From contig AP014718.1 in NCBI GenBank assembly GCA_002370555.1, positions 2,604,001 to 2,668,000 on the forward strand: a DNA stretch of 64,000 bases. The letters are read 5' to 3'. Made by a program: the position numbers and the translations under genes. Shown one piece after another: positions 45,102-54,903 of the stretch. The notes beneath the pieces are model-generated. The model was not told where the DNA came from. It searched no databases and saw only the letters and a list, made by a program, of their open reading frames with translations. How positions within the stretch are numbered: position 1 is the stretch's first letter; the number at the start of each line of letters is the position of its first letter. The stretch comes from Arthrobacter sp. Hiyo4 (lineage in GTDB: Bacteria > Actinomycetota > Actinomycetes > Actinomycetales > Micrococcaceae).

Positions 45102-46787
45102 ATGTCTGAAAACAAGGTCCCCACCGATCTTGAGATCGCGCAGAAGGCCGCCATCCTGCCCATCGGGGAGGTCGCGGAGCGGGCCGGTATAAATGCCGAT
45201 GCCGTGGAGCCGTATGGGCGGTACAAGGCGAAAATCGACCCAGCCCGGCTGCGGCTGCCCGTGGGAAAGGCCGCCGGGAAAGTGGTCCTCGTCTCGGCCA
45301 TGTCCCCACCCCGGCCGGCGAGGGAAAGTCCACCACCACGGTGGGTCTGGCCGATTCGCTGGCACGGGCGGGCCACAACGTCATGATCGCACTGCGCGAA
45401 CCGTCCTTGGGCCCCATCCTGGGCATGAAGGGCGGTGCAGCGGGAGGCGGCTATTCCCAGGTCCTGCCCATGGACGAGATCAACCTGCATTTCACCGGCG
45501 ACTTCCACGCGATCACTTCGGCAAACAACGCGCTCATGGCCCTTGTGGACAACCACATTTTTCAGGGGAATGAGCTGAACATCGATCCGCGGCGCATGAC
45601 GTTCAAGCGCGTCCTGGACATGAACGACCGCTCGCTGCGCGAGGTGATCATCGGCCTCGGCGGACCGGCGCAGGGCGTGCCCCGCCAGGACAGTTTCGAC
45701 ATCACAGCGGCCTCCGAGATCATGGCCGTCTTCTGCCTGGCCACGGACCTGGACGATCTGCGCGACCGCGTGGGCCGCATCACTGTGGGCTACAGCTACG
45801 ACCGCCGGCCGGTCACGGTGGCGGATCTGGGTGTCCAGGGCGCGCTGACCATGCTGCTCAAGGATGCCCTCAAGCCCAACCTTGTCCAGTCCATCGCCGG
45901 CACGCCCACCGTTGTCCACGGCGGCCCGTTTGCAAACATCGCGCACGGCTGCAACTCCCTCATCGCCACCCGGATAGCGCAGCAGCTGGCCGACATCGTG
46001 GTTACGGAAGCCGGCTTCGGCGCGGACCTCGGCGCTGAGAAGTACATGGACATCAAGGCGCGCATCGCAGACGTGGCACCGTCCGCCGTCGTGGTGGTGG
46101 CGACGGTCCGGGCGCTCAAGATGCACGGCGGCGTCCCGAAGGACCAACTCAAGGAGCCGAACGTGGAGGCGCTGGCCGCCGGCGTCGGGAACCTGAAACG
46201 GCACGTGCACAACGTCGAGAAGTTCGGCATCGCGCCGGTGGTGGCCATCAACAAGTTCGCCACAGATACGCCCGAAGAGCTGGAGTGGCTGCTCGCCTGG
46301 TGCGCCCGGGAAGGCGTACAGGCCGCGGTCGCCGACGTCTGGGGCCGGGCGGAGGGGCGACGGCGGCGATGAACTCGCGGCGAAGGTCGCCGCCGCGGTG
46401 GCGGCGCCGTCGGACTTCCGGCACCTATATCCGCTGACCCTGTCTGTGGAGGACAAGATCCGGACGATCGTGCAGGAGATCTACGGGGCCGACGGCGTGG
46501 AATTCTCGGTGCCGGCACTCAAAAGGCTGGCCGACATTGAGAAGAACGGCTGGGGCGGAATGCCCGTGTGCATGGCGAAAACGCAGTATTCCTTCACGGA
46601 CGACGCCTCGCAACTGGGCGCACCCAAGGGCTTCACCATCCACGTCCGCGACCTCATTCCCAAGACCGGCGCCGGCTTCATCGTGGCCCTGACCGGTGCC
46701 GTCATGACCATGCCCGGCTTACCCAAGGAGCCCGCCGCGATGCGCATGGACGTCGATGCGCACGGCAACCCAGTCGGCCTCTTCTGA
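45102..46787 (+). CDS. fhs: Formate-tetrahydrofolate ligase (frameshifted)
   Basis: Fhs makes 10-formyl-THF from formate, THF and ATP. The N-terminus [20 protein letters not shown], the P-loop [41 protein letters not shown] and [15 protein letters not shown] are standard; near the end come [18 protein letters not shown] and [20 protein letters not shown]. The ATG is preceded by AAAGGAC. Single-base shifts near 45305, just before the P-loop, and 46355 break it. Repaired length is about 562 residues. It lies between repeat arrays A and B and pairs functionally with the 5-formyl-THF cyclo-ligase at the left of the window. Confidence 0.95.
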
Positions 46788-46810
46788 CCTATCCCGCTCC
46801 CCCACCCCGG

Positions 46811-46892
46811 ACGCTCTCTCACCTTTGGGGCCTTTTCCACGAACCCTCTCTCACCTTTGGGGCCTTCCCAGGCAACGCTCTCTCACCTGTGG
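46811..46892 (+). repeat. Repeat array B: three 32-nt units downstream of fhs
   Basis: Units begin at 46811 (ACGCTCTCTCACCTTTGGGG), 46843 (ACCCTCTCTCACCTTTGGGG) and 46875 (ACGCTCTCTCACCTGTGG), exactly 32 bases apart, separated by 12-base variable parts that both begin CCTT. The array starts 23 bases after the fhs stop, in sense orientation. The DUF559 gene starts 44 bases after it. Confidence 0.92.
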
Positions 46893-46935
46893 ATAACTTC
46901 TGCGGGCACCGGCCACTCTGAGGAACAATGCCGGT

Positions 46936-47898
46936 ATGCACACGCAGACTGCGCTTCCCACCACATTGGCGTCCGGCCCGTTCACGCTCACGGACGCCAC
47001 AGCCGAAGGCGTCCCTCGGAATCGTCTCCTCCGGTCCGACGTCGCGCATGTCAGCCGCGGACTGTACCGTCCCGCAGACTGGGATTTCGAACTTGAGGCT
47101 GCCGCCCGTGCGCTCTCGGCAGCCACTCCCGGTGCCTGGATATCGCATGTGACGGCGGCACGCCTTCGCGCCTCGTGCCTTCCACCGTGGCTCTCCGACT
47201 CCCCGGAACTGCATCTGAGCAAACCGCGGTCCCTGCCGAGCGTTCGCCGCAAAGGCGTAATTGGGCATACAGTGACCGCCGCTGAGGACGAGGTCGAATC
47301 GGTTGACGGAATTCGCATCAGCACGCGGTCGCGAACGTGGCTGGACATGGCCCGCGTGCTGCCGTTGAAGGACCTCGTCTGCCTCGGTGACGAGTTGATC
47401 CGGCTGCCCCGGCTGGCGTTTGAAGACCGCGACGTACCGTTCACCACCGTTGAGGAATTGCGCATTCTGACGGATCGGCACAAAAACCTCCAGGGAATCG
47501 TCCGCGCCCGCGAAGCCCTGGAACTCATGCGCGTGGGAGCGGATTCCGGCCCGGAGACACTGCTCCGGCTGGCAATGCTCGACGCCGGGGTCCCCGAGCC
47601 CCAGCTTCAGCTCACGCTGCGGGAGGCAGACCCGCTGTCGCCGTCGGCGGATCTGGGATACCGCCATCGGCGCGTGGCCATCCAGTACGACGGCGGCCAT
47701 CACCTCATGCCCAAACAGCAGCTCAGCGATAGGCGACGCGACAAGGCCTTCGAAGCAGCTGGCTGGACGGTCCTCATTTTCGGAAAGGAGGATCTGGCCG
47801 ATGGATTCGAACGCGCCGTCAGCATTCTCAAAAGGGAACTGCGGTCCGCCTGGGTGGATCCGGCTGTCGCGTCGGGCTTTTCGCGCTCAAGATGGTGA
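46936..47898 (+). CDS. DUF559/Vsr-like endonuclease-domain protein
   Basis: An intact 320-residue protein. The N-terminal 90 residues (EGVPRNRLLRSDVAHVSRGLYRP) resemble the AbiEi-type winged-helix module often seen in actinobacterial proteins of this class. The C-terminal 100 residues form a Vsr/DUF559 restriction-like fold: SADLGYRHRRVAIQYDGGHH gives the Asp and the later Asp/Gly-His-His, then DRRRDKAFEAAGWTVLIFGK. The catalytic pattern looks complete. Function is not established (repair, defence and mobile-element roles are all discussed for relatives). It is bracketed by array B on the left and the oppositely oriented array C on the right, and its TGA falls in the last C unit. Confidence 0.75.
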   Translation: MHTQTALPTTLASGPFTLTDATAEGVPRNRLLRSDVAHVSRGLYRPADWDFELEAAARALSAATPGAWISHVTAARLRASCLPPWLSDSPELHLSKPRSLPSVRRKGVIGHTVTAAEDEVESVDGIRISTRSRTWLDMARVLPLKDLVCLGDELIRLPRLAFEDRDVPFTTVEELRILTDRHKNLQGIVRAREALELMRVGADSGPETLLRLAMLDAGVPEPQLQLTLREADPLSPSADLGYRHRRVAIQYDGGHHLMPKQQLSDRRRDKAFEAAGWTVLIFGKEDLADGFERAVSILKRELRSAWVDPAVASGFSRSRW

Positions 47899-48011
47899 GA
47901 GAGCGTTCGCCAGAAACGCCCCAAAGGTGAGAGAGCGTCTTAAACGCCGGACGCTCCCCACCAAAAAGTGAGAGAGCGTCCGCCAAAAACCCACCAAAGG
48001 TGGGAGAGCGT
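47894..48011 (-). repeat. Repeat array C: four units downstream of ino1
   Basis: Read on the minus strand, units start at 48011 (ACGCTCTCCCACCTTTGG), 47979 (ACGCTCTCTCACTTTTTGG), 47938 (ACGCTCTCTCACCTTTGGGG) and 47906 (ACGCTCTCTCACC); spacings are 32, 41 and 32. The first unit begins at the base after the ino1 TAA. The last overlaps the convergent DUF559 stop codon. Spacers end TTGGCGG or CTGGCGA. Confidence 0.92.
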
Positions 48012-49097
48012 TTAGCGCTCGAGGTCGCCGCGGATAAAGGCCTCGACCTTTTCACGGGCGAGGTCGTCGTTGAACTGCTCCGGCGGGGACTTCATGAAGT
48101 AGCTCGAGGCCGAGAGCAGCGGGCCGCCGATGCCGCGGTCCAGGCCGATCTTGGCGGCGCGGATGGCGTCGATGATCACGCCGGCGGAGTTGGGTGAGTC
48201 CCAGACTTCCAGCTTGTATTCGAGCGATACGGGGGCATCGCCGAAGTTGCGGCCCTCGAGGCGGACGAAGGCCCATTTGCGGTCGTCGAGCCACTGGACG
48301 TAGTCGGACGGGCCGATGTGGACATTGCGGGGTGCAATGTCGGCTTCAACGTTGGAGGTTACGGCCTGGGTCTTGGAGATCTTCTTGGACTCGAGGCGGT
48401 CGCGCTCCAGCATGTTCTTGAAGTCCATGTTGCCGCCGACGTTCAGCTGGTACGTGCGGTCCAGGGTGACGCCGCGGTCTTCGAAGAGCTTGGCCATAAC
48501 GCGGTGCGTGATGGTGGCACCGATCTGGCTCTTAATGTCGTCGCCCACGATCGGGACGCCGGCGGCGGTGAACTTGTCGGCCCATTCCTTGGTGCCGGCG
48601 ATGAACACGGGGAGGGCGTTGACGAACGCCACACCGGCGTCTATGGCAGCCTGCGCGTAGAAGTGCGCTGCATCCTCGGAACCAACCGGGAGGTAGCAGA
48701 CCATAACGTCGGCCTTGGATTCGCGGAGCGCGGCGACGATGTCAACGGCCTCTTCTGCGGACTGTTCGATGGTCTCAAGGTAGTACTTGCCGAGGCCGTC
48801 CAGGGTGTGGCCGCGCTGTACGGTCACGCCTGTGGGGGGCACGTCGGCGATCTTGATGGTGTTGTTCTCGCTGGCCAGGATGGCGTCGGCGAGGTCCACG
48901 CCCACCTTCTTGCCGTCAACATCAAATGCGGCAACAAACTGGACATCGTTGACGTGGTACTTGCCGAACTCCACGTGCATCAGACCCGGGATCGTGGCCT
49001 GGGGATCGGCGTCCCGGTAGTACTGCACGCCCTGGACGAGCGAGGCGGCGCAGTTACCCACACCAACGATGGCAACACGAATCGGATTTGCAGACAC
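48012..49097 (-). CDS. ino1: Inositol-3-phosphate synthase
   Basis: An intact 361-residue enzyme that cyclises glucose-6-phosphate to inositol-3-phosphate with NAD, feeding mycothiol (through MshA) and phosphatidylinositol. The NAD loop is [56 protein letters not shown] and [11 protein letters not shown] are the actinobacterial short-form motifs. GTG start with AAAGGAG upstream. Its TAA is directly followed by repeat array C. This is one of the better-preserved genes in the window, with no frameshift. Confidence 0.95.
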   Translation of the reverse strand: MSANPIRVAIVGVGNCAASLVQGVQYYRDADPQATIPGLMHVEFGKYHVNDVQFVAAFDVDGKKVGVDLADAILASENNTIKIADVPPTGVTVQRGHTLDGLGKYYLETIEQSAEEAVDIVAALRESKADVMVCYLPVGSEDAAHFYAQAAIDAGVAFVNALPVFIAGTKEWADKFTAAGVPIVGDDIKSQIGATITHRVMAKLFEDRGVTLDRTYQLNVGGNMDFKNMLERDRLESKKISKTQAVTSNVEADIAPRNVHIGPSDYVQWLDDRKWAFVRLEGRNFGDAPVSLEYKLEVWDSPNSAGVIIDAIRAAKIGLDRGIGGPLLSASSYFMKSPPEQFNDDLAREKVEAFIRGDLER

Positions 49098-49200
49098 GGA
49101 ACTCCTTTGAAGAAAACTTCAGCCGCCAGGACGGTCAGTACCGGAAAAGTACGACGGCGGCACGCTGGCAGTGCGCCATTCGGCGCTTTTCATCATACCC

Positions 49201-49241
49201 AACCAAGCGGGGGTCGGGATTGTTCCCGGCCCCGCTTGGTT
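49201..49241 (-). terminator. Hairpin terminator of the aldo/keto reductase gene
   Basis: AACCAAGCGGGG (49201-49212) pairs with CCCCGCTTGGTT (49230-49241), with partial extra pairing (TCGGGA/TCCCGG) toward the loop. It starts 15 bases after the reductase stop and separates it from ino1 on the same strand. No U-tract. Confidence 0.75.
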
Positions 49242-49255
49242 GAAGCGTTAAGTTG

Positions 49256-50293
49256 TTACTTCTGCTTCCATAGGTTGATGTCCGACTCGATGGCGAACTC
49301 GTCGATGGCGTTGACCTCGTCTGCGGTGAAGTCCAGGTTATTGATGGCGGACAGTGTGTCTTCCAGCTGCCGGACGCTGGAAGCGCCTACGAGTGCGGAC
49401 GTCACCGCGGAGCCCTTGCCCTGCTCGCGGAGGATCCAGGCGATCGCCATTTGCGCGAGGGTCTGGCCCCGGCCCTCGGCGATCCGGTTGAGCCCGCGCA
49501 CGCGGTCCAGGTTCTCCGGGGTGATCATGGCCTGGTCCAGGGACTTGTGCTGCGCCGCCCGGGAATCCGCGGGCACGCCGTTGAGGTAGCGGCCCGTGAG
49601 CATTCCCTGGGCCAGCGGCGAGAAGGCGATGCAGCCTGCGCCCACCTGCTCCAGGGCCTCGAAAAGGTTGGGGCTGCCGTTCTCGGTCCAGCGGTTCAGC
49701 ATGGAGTAGCTGGGCTGGTGGATCAGCAGCGGAGTTCCCAGTTCCTTCAGGATCCGCGCCGCCTCCAGCGTCTGGGCCGGGGTGTAGGACGAGATGCCGG
49801 CGTACAGGGCCTTGCCCGAGCGGACTGCGTGGTCCAGCGCGCCCATGGTCTCTTCCATCGGCGTTTCCGGGTCCGGGCGGTGGCTGTAGAAGATGTCCAC
49901 GTAGTCCAGGCCCATGCGCTCCAGGGATTGGTCCAGGCTGGCCAGCAGGTACTTGCGGGAGCCGAAGTTGCCGTACGGGCCCGGCCACATGTCGTAGCCT
50001 GCTTTGCTGGAGATGATGAGTTCGTCGCGGTACGGCTTGAAGTCGTCCTGGAAGTGGCGGCCGAAGTTGGTTTCGGCGGAGCCGTAGGGCGGACCGTAGT
50101 TGTTTGCGAGGTCGAAGTGGGTTACGCCCAGATCGAAGGCGCGGCGCAGGATGGCCCGCTGCACCTCGAAGGGCTTGTCGTCTCCGAAGTTGTGCCACAG
50201 TCCCAGGGAAATGGCCGGCAGTTTCAGTCCGCTGCGTCCGACGCGGCGGTAGGGCATGGATTCATAGCGGTCTTCCGCGGCTGAATAAGTCAT
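49256..50293 (-). CDS. Aldo/keto reductase, L-glyceraldehyde-3-phosphate reductase (YghZ) type
   Basis: An intact 345-residue NADPH-dependent TIM-barrel reductase. FDLANNYGPPYGSAE carries the catalytic Asp/Tyr and IISSKAGYDMWPGPYG the catalytic Lys. DYVDIFYSHRPDPETPMEETM provides the His. The C-terminal LVGASSVRQLEDTLSAI binds the cofactor. The GYDMWPGPYG insertion is characteristic of the YghZ/GPR branch, which reduces L-glyceraldehyde-3-phosphate and methylglyoxal. MTYSAAEDRYESMPYRRVG fits the family start. An ATG 9 bases upstream is an alternative. Confidence 0.87.
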   Translation of the reverse strand: MTYSAAEDRYESMPYRRVGRSGLKLPAISLGLWHNFGDDKPFEVQRAILRRAFDLGVTHFDLANNYGPPYGSAETNFGRHFQDDFKPYRDELIISSKAGYDMWPGPYGNFGSRKYLLASLDQSLERMGLDYVDIFYSHRPDPETPMEETMGALDHAVRSGKALYAGISSYTPAQTLEAARILKELGTPLLIHQPSYSMLNRWTENGSPNLFEALEQVGAGCIAFSPLAQGMLTGRYLNGVPADSRAAQHKSLDQAMITPENLDRVRGLNRIAEGRGQTLAQMAIAWILREQGKGSAVTSALVGASSVRQLEDTLSAINNLDFTADEVNAIDEFAIESDINLWKQK

Positions 50294-50344
50294 ACATACC
50301 ATCCTGCCACCTGTGACGCGCGCTACAGACCGCAAGGCCCCGGG

Positions 50345-53027
50345 TTACGCCTCCGGAGCCGGCAGGGAATTGACGACGGCGGCAATCGCCGCGTCGTACT
50401 GGGGCGCCTGCAGGTAGTCGCTGTGGCTTACGACGCGGAACTGGTACGTGAAGGGGTCCATCTCCTGCGCGTAGATTTCCGATGTGTCCTGCTCCCGCCA
50501 CATGATGGGAAACCCCAGATAGTCCGTCCGCCGGTAGAGATTCACCCACCGCTTGTCCCCCGCTCCGAGCACATCGGAGAGATTAAGATAATCCGGTCCG
50601 CACGGTCCGTCCACAGGTTGCCTTTCGCTGGCCGGGCCCCTGCCGCGCGTAGTCCGGTACGCGAGACTGCCGTTGTGGCGAGGACTGCCGGCCCGAGCAG
50701 TTCCGGGAAGAAGCGCCCAAAGTACGCTCGAAGCTGGGTTCCGTATGTCATCAGCCCGACCTGCCGAAACGGAAAGTCCGGCCGCATGGCCCGCAAATGG
50801 AAAAGCGCACTCACGGCTATGACTGCCCCGAGGCTGTGTGCGGAGATCACTACCCGTCCAGGTGCCTGCTTGGCTGCATCGTCGCCATCGACCCAGGCCG
50901 CGATCCGTGCGGCAAATTCAGGGACCGCCCGTTCGGCATAGCAGGGTGGCCCGAACGGATGTGCAGCCTTGGGCATGAAGCACATGATGTCCCACAGCAG
51001 GGCCAATGGTCTGGCATCCTTCTTCGCGGAGGCCACAGCCAAGATCCCAAGCGCTGCTCCCGCCGCCGTCAGCCCCAGTCCTCCGGCACCTTCGATGACT
51101 CCATAAAGCCAGGTGGCTTTCGGCTCCCACCACTCTTTAAACGTCCCGAGTAGGAGGGCTGCGAACATCCCCGCAAACAGGAGTGTGGCCAGCAGCGAAA
51201 CAGCGGCTTCTGCCCGGTGCATGAGCGAGGCAAAACGACGAGCCGCCACGAGCTTCAACCCGGCCAACTCAGCGTCGGGAAGGGGCGGCAAAGTATTGGA
51301 GTCGACAAGGAGGTCGTCAGTAGCCTGACTGGGAGTATTCCACGCGGTCATCAGCTTTTTTGCCCGTAAGACTGCCAGCAGCACAACGCCGGCGGTGACG
51401 ATGATGACCACAAACAGCAGTCCGCTGAACTGTTCAAAAACCGAAGGCAACATCAGTGCATCGTGGGCAAAGGGCCAAACCTCCACATGCCGTCATCGGT
51501 GGCGGTCCGCCGCACTAGTGTTCCCTGCAGTAAGGCAGACGTACCACCGACGATTGCGCAGCTGAGGATGGTGGCACTGCCCAGCGCCAACGTTGAGAAG
51601 ACGGCCACACCACGGCCTCCCCAGCCGAGAGCTGTCGTGGTGTAGCCCTGGCGTTTTGGCCGGAACGACGCGACGATGAGGAGCAGCATGGCAAACATAA
51701 GTCCCGCGGGTGCTGTGCCCAGACCCAAGAACCGCCCTTCCACGCCGAAGTTGCAGCTGTACCCCTCCGGACATGGGAGGGCGGATGCCACCAGTGCACC
51801 GGCCAGAGCTGCCAAAGCCAGGACACACGCGGGAACAATCCAGTTTGCGTGCGGTGTGGACAATATCTCCGGGTTGTCGGAACTGGACCTGACTGTCTCA
51901 ACGACGGCTGCCAGGATTGCGAGTACTGCGGCTACCCAAACTGCCATCAACCCAAACGCCGCTGGATCCAGGCGCGTGGCGGGAAGCTGCGGCAGGCACC
52001 CGGCGAAAAATGAGCCCAAGTTACCGCACGCCTTCGCGTTGACCCGGGTCCAGACACCATCCCACGAGATAACCGCTGCGATGGTCGCGATGGCGGCCCA
52101 CACGTGAATCCAGCCGTTGTGGCGAATATCGTCGCGGGCTTTCCAAAGGGTCCGGATCATGAGGACGGGAAGTTTGGGGACGGCAGTTGCCCGCTCCTGT
52201 TGCAAAACACCCGCACCGGCCGTGCCAAGCTGTGGCCGGGAATGGAAACCCGTCCGGCCCAGATGGGCCACCACAGCCAGGAATCCCAAGCCGAGCAGCG
52301 GGCCGAGCGCAAACACCGCGATCCGCTGGCCTCTGGTCCAATCCGCCAAGCCGTCGAGAGCGCCCGGCAACGTAGAACACACCCGGTCCGGATAGGCCCG
52401 CTTGTCAGGCGGGAAGCACTGCACCGCGATGAGATCCAGGGTCACCACTGCCAGTGTGACAACAAAAAACAGCGTCAGCAGGAGCGCAAACAGGCGGATT
52501 CGGCCCGCCCCGTTCCATCGTTGAATGTTCGACGGGACTGCATCGTCATACTCAAGAATGACGTGCGGGATCTCGGCTGGCGGGGTTGGCTCATCCGCCC
52601 CCTGAGACTCCGGCTGGGACTCAGGCTGAGGCTGCCTCAGTCTGAGAACTGGCATTGGGCGGCTCCAGTAGGCGGCGTTGGTCAGTCCGAACGGCATCAG
52701 CAGGAACCACGCTGTCCGGACCGCAGCGTCGGCCACCTTGCCAGCCATTCCTACGCCGGTGAAGCGCGCCAGCCGGCCCCAGGAATACGCCTCAACCACC
52801 CGGGGGCTGCCGCCGTTGGCCGCGGGCACCGCAGCCCTTGTCCGCGGCACGGGCCTCGCCCGGTAAAACCCGGCGAGTTCATCGCCCATGGTCTGTTCCA
52901 CATCGTCGGGCTTGAGTGACCGGTTCCCCGATCGGAGGAGCTCGTGGGGCGGTGTGTTGCGGATGCCATGGATCCGCAATTCAAGCATGGGCGGAACCTT
53001 CGACGCGCTATTCCCTGGGTCACCCAT
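50345..53027 (-). CDS. Polytopic membrane protein with serine-hydrolase-like domain (frameshifted)
   Basis: Two long frames meet end to end at 51453-51486 and join into one protein of about 895 residues if a single base is restored there; another shift lies near 50620. The N-terminus MLELRIHGIRNTPPHELL and YSWGRLARFTG are typical of large actinobacterial lipase-like proteins. At least nine membrane helices follow. A C-terminal soluble part contains VVISAHSLGAVIAVSAL, a nucleophile elbow, LISPMCS-type strands, and RVVSHSDYLQ, a likely catalytic His. Start chosen at the ATG 53025-53027, which has GGAGG 6 bases upstream. Substrate unknown. It may alternatively be two adjacent coupled genes. Confidence 0.6.
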
Positions 53028-53146
53028 GACGGCCTCCATCGCCCGCACGCCACCGAGCCGCCCATCACGGCTGGTCAGTACGCGCATGGTACGCCCAGGT
53101 ACCACCAGTGTCTACGTTAGACTCGAGGCGATTTCTGCCCCAGCGG

Positions 53147-54903
53147 TCAGAACCGCCCCACTGTGTGCCGGAAGCAGGAATGCGTCCCGTCCAGCGAAGT
53201 GTCCTGGTGGGTTGATACCAGCACCGTGCCCCGTACCCCGTCCAGGCGCACAGGCGACGCCGAGAAGTTCAGCAGCACCTCCACGGACCCGCGCCGGAAG
53301 CGCAACCAGCCGGCGTCGTCGTCGAACGTCACGTTCGTTTCCGCGAATCCGAGGCCGGCCAGTTCGGGGTAAGCGCGCCGCAGTGCCGTCAGCGAGCGGT
53401 AGAGCGAGAGGAGGCGCGCATGGTCACCGTCAGCAGCCTCCGCCCAGTTGAGCTTGGAGCGCCGGAACGTTTCGGGATCCTGCGGATCGGGGACGACGGC
53501 GGGATCCCACCCCATGCGCTCGAACTCGCGGATCCTGCCCTCCGCCGTCGCCTTGCCCAGCTCCGGCTCGGGGTGCGACGTGAAAAACTGCCAGGGCGTG
53601 GAGGCACCGAATTCCTCACCCATAAACAGCATGGGCGTAAACGGCGAGGTCAGCGTCAGCACCGCGGCCACAGCCAGCGGACCGTACGGCAGGGACTGGG
53701 ACAGCCTGTCCCCGATGGCACGGTTGCCGATCTGGTCGTGGTTCTGGCTGCACACCACCAGGGCAGCGGGGTGGACCAGCGAGCTATTGATGGGCCGGCC
53801 GTGATGGCGGCCGCGGAAGCTGGAGTAGCTGCCGTCGTGCAGGAAACCGTCCTTAAGGACCTTGGCCAGGACGCCGAGCGATGCGAAGTCGCCGTAATAC
53901 CCAGCGGTCTCGCCGCTGACGTTGACGTGCACCGCGTGGTGGAAGTCGTCGCTCCACTGCCCAGCGAGGCCGTAGCCGTTGGCGTCGCGGGGGTAGACCA
54001 GCCGCGGATTGTTCAGGTCCGATTCCGCGATGAGGGTCTTGGGAAGTCCGGTCTCCGCCGAGATCGCATCGCCCAGCGCGCCGAACTCTTCCAGGAGGTG
54101 CACGGCCCGCTCGTCGCGCAGTGCGTGGACGGCATCCAGGCGCAGGCCGTCCACGTGATAGTCGCGAAGCCACAGCGCGGCGTTGTCCAGGATGTATTCA
54201 CGCACGACGTCGGACCCCGGGCCGTCGAGGTTGACCGAATCGCCCAGGTGTTGGCGTCGCCCTGCTTGAGGTACGGGCCGAATCTGGGCAGGTAGTTGCC
54301 GCTGGGTCCCAGGTGGTTGTACACCACATCCTGGATAACGCCCAGACCGGCGGCGTGGGCGGCGTCCACAAAACGCTGGTAGGCCGAGGGTCCGCCGTAG
54401 CCTTCGTGGACCGCGAACCACTGAACGCCGTCGTAGCCCAGTTATGGGTGCCGTTGAACCCGTTGACCGGGAGCAGCTCCACAAAATCGATGCCGAGGTC
54501 CGCAAGGTAGCCGAGTTTGTCCGCGGCTGCATCGAGTGTTCCCGCGGGCGTGAAGGTTCCCACATGGAGTTCGTAGATGACCGAGCCGCGCAGTTCCTTC
54601 CCCTGCCAGCTGGCGTCCTGCCAGGCGTAGGAGGCGGGATCGTACGTGCGGGACAGTGCGTGGACGCCGTTCGGGAGGCGGCGGGACCGGGGGTCGGGCA
54701 ACGGGTGGGCGTCGTCGTCGAGCAGGTAGCCGTAATCCACATCTGCGTCAGCCGGCGCTTCCGGCGCGGACCACCAGCCATCTGCGCCGGGACTCCCGCC
54801 ACCTGCTGCATGGGGTACTGGTGCCCGTTGGCGAGCAGCGAAACGGCCGAGGCGTCCGGGCCCAGACATCGAACCGGCCGGAATCGTGGTGCGTCAGGCT
54901 CAT
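53147..54903 (-). CDS. treZ: Malto-oligosyltrehalose trehalohydrolase TreZ (frameshifted)
   Basis: TreZ releases trehalose from maltooligosyl-trehalose made by TreY. The N-terminus [20 protein letters not shown] is the carbohydrate-binding module. The GH13 catalytic residues lie in [15 protein letters not shown] (nucleophile Asp), [12 protein letters not shown] (acid Glu) and [14 protein letters not shown]. Four single-base shifts, near 54855, 54800, 54435 and 54245, break the front half. Repaired length is about 587 residues. Its ATG overlaps the treY stop by four bases. Last gene of treX-treY-treZ. Confidence 0.93.

Noticed and set aside
44996..48011. CRISPR array
   Set aside because: Units of 20 conserved plus about 12 variable bases are too short, the units themselves vary, the arrays are split among three sites, and no cas gene is present.
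50293..50335. Longer start for the aldo/keto reductase
   Set aside because: The 14 extra codons have no similarity and no better ribosome binding site than the ATG at 50293.
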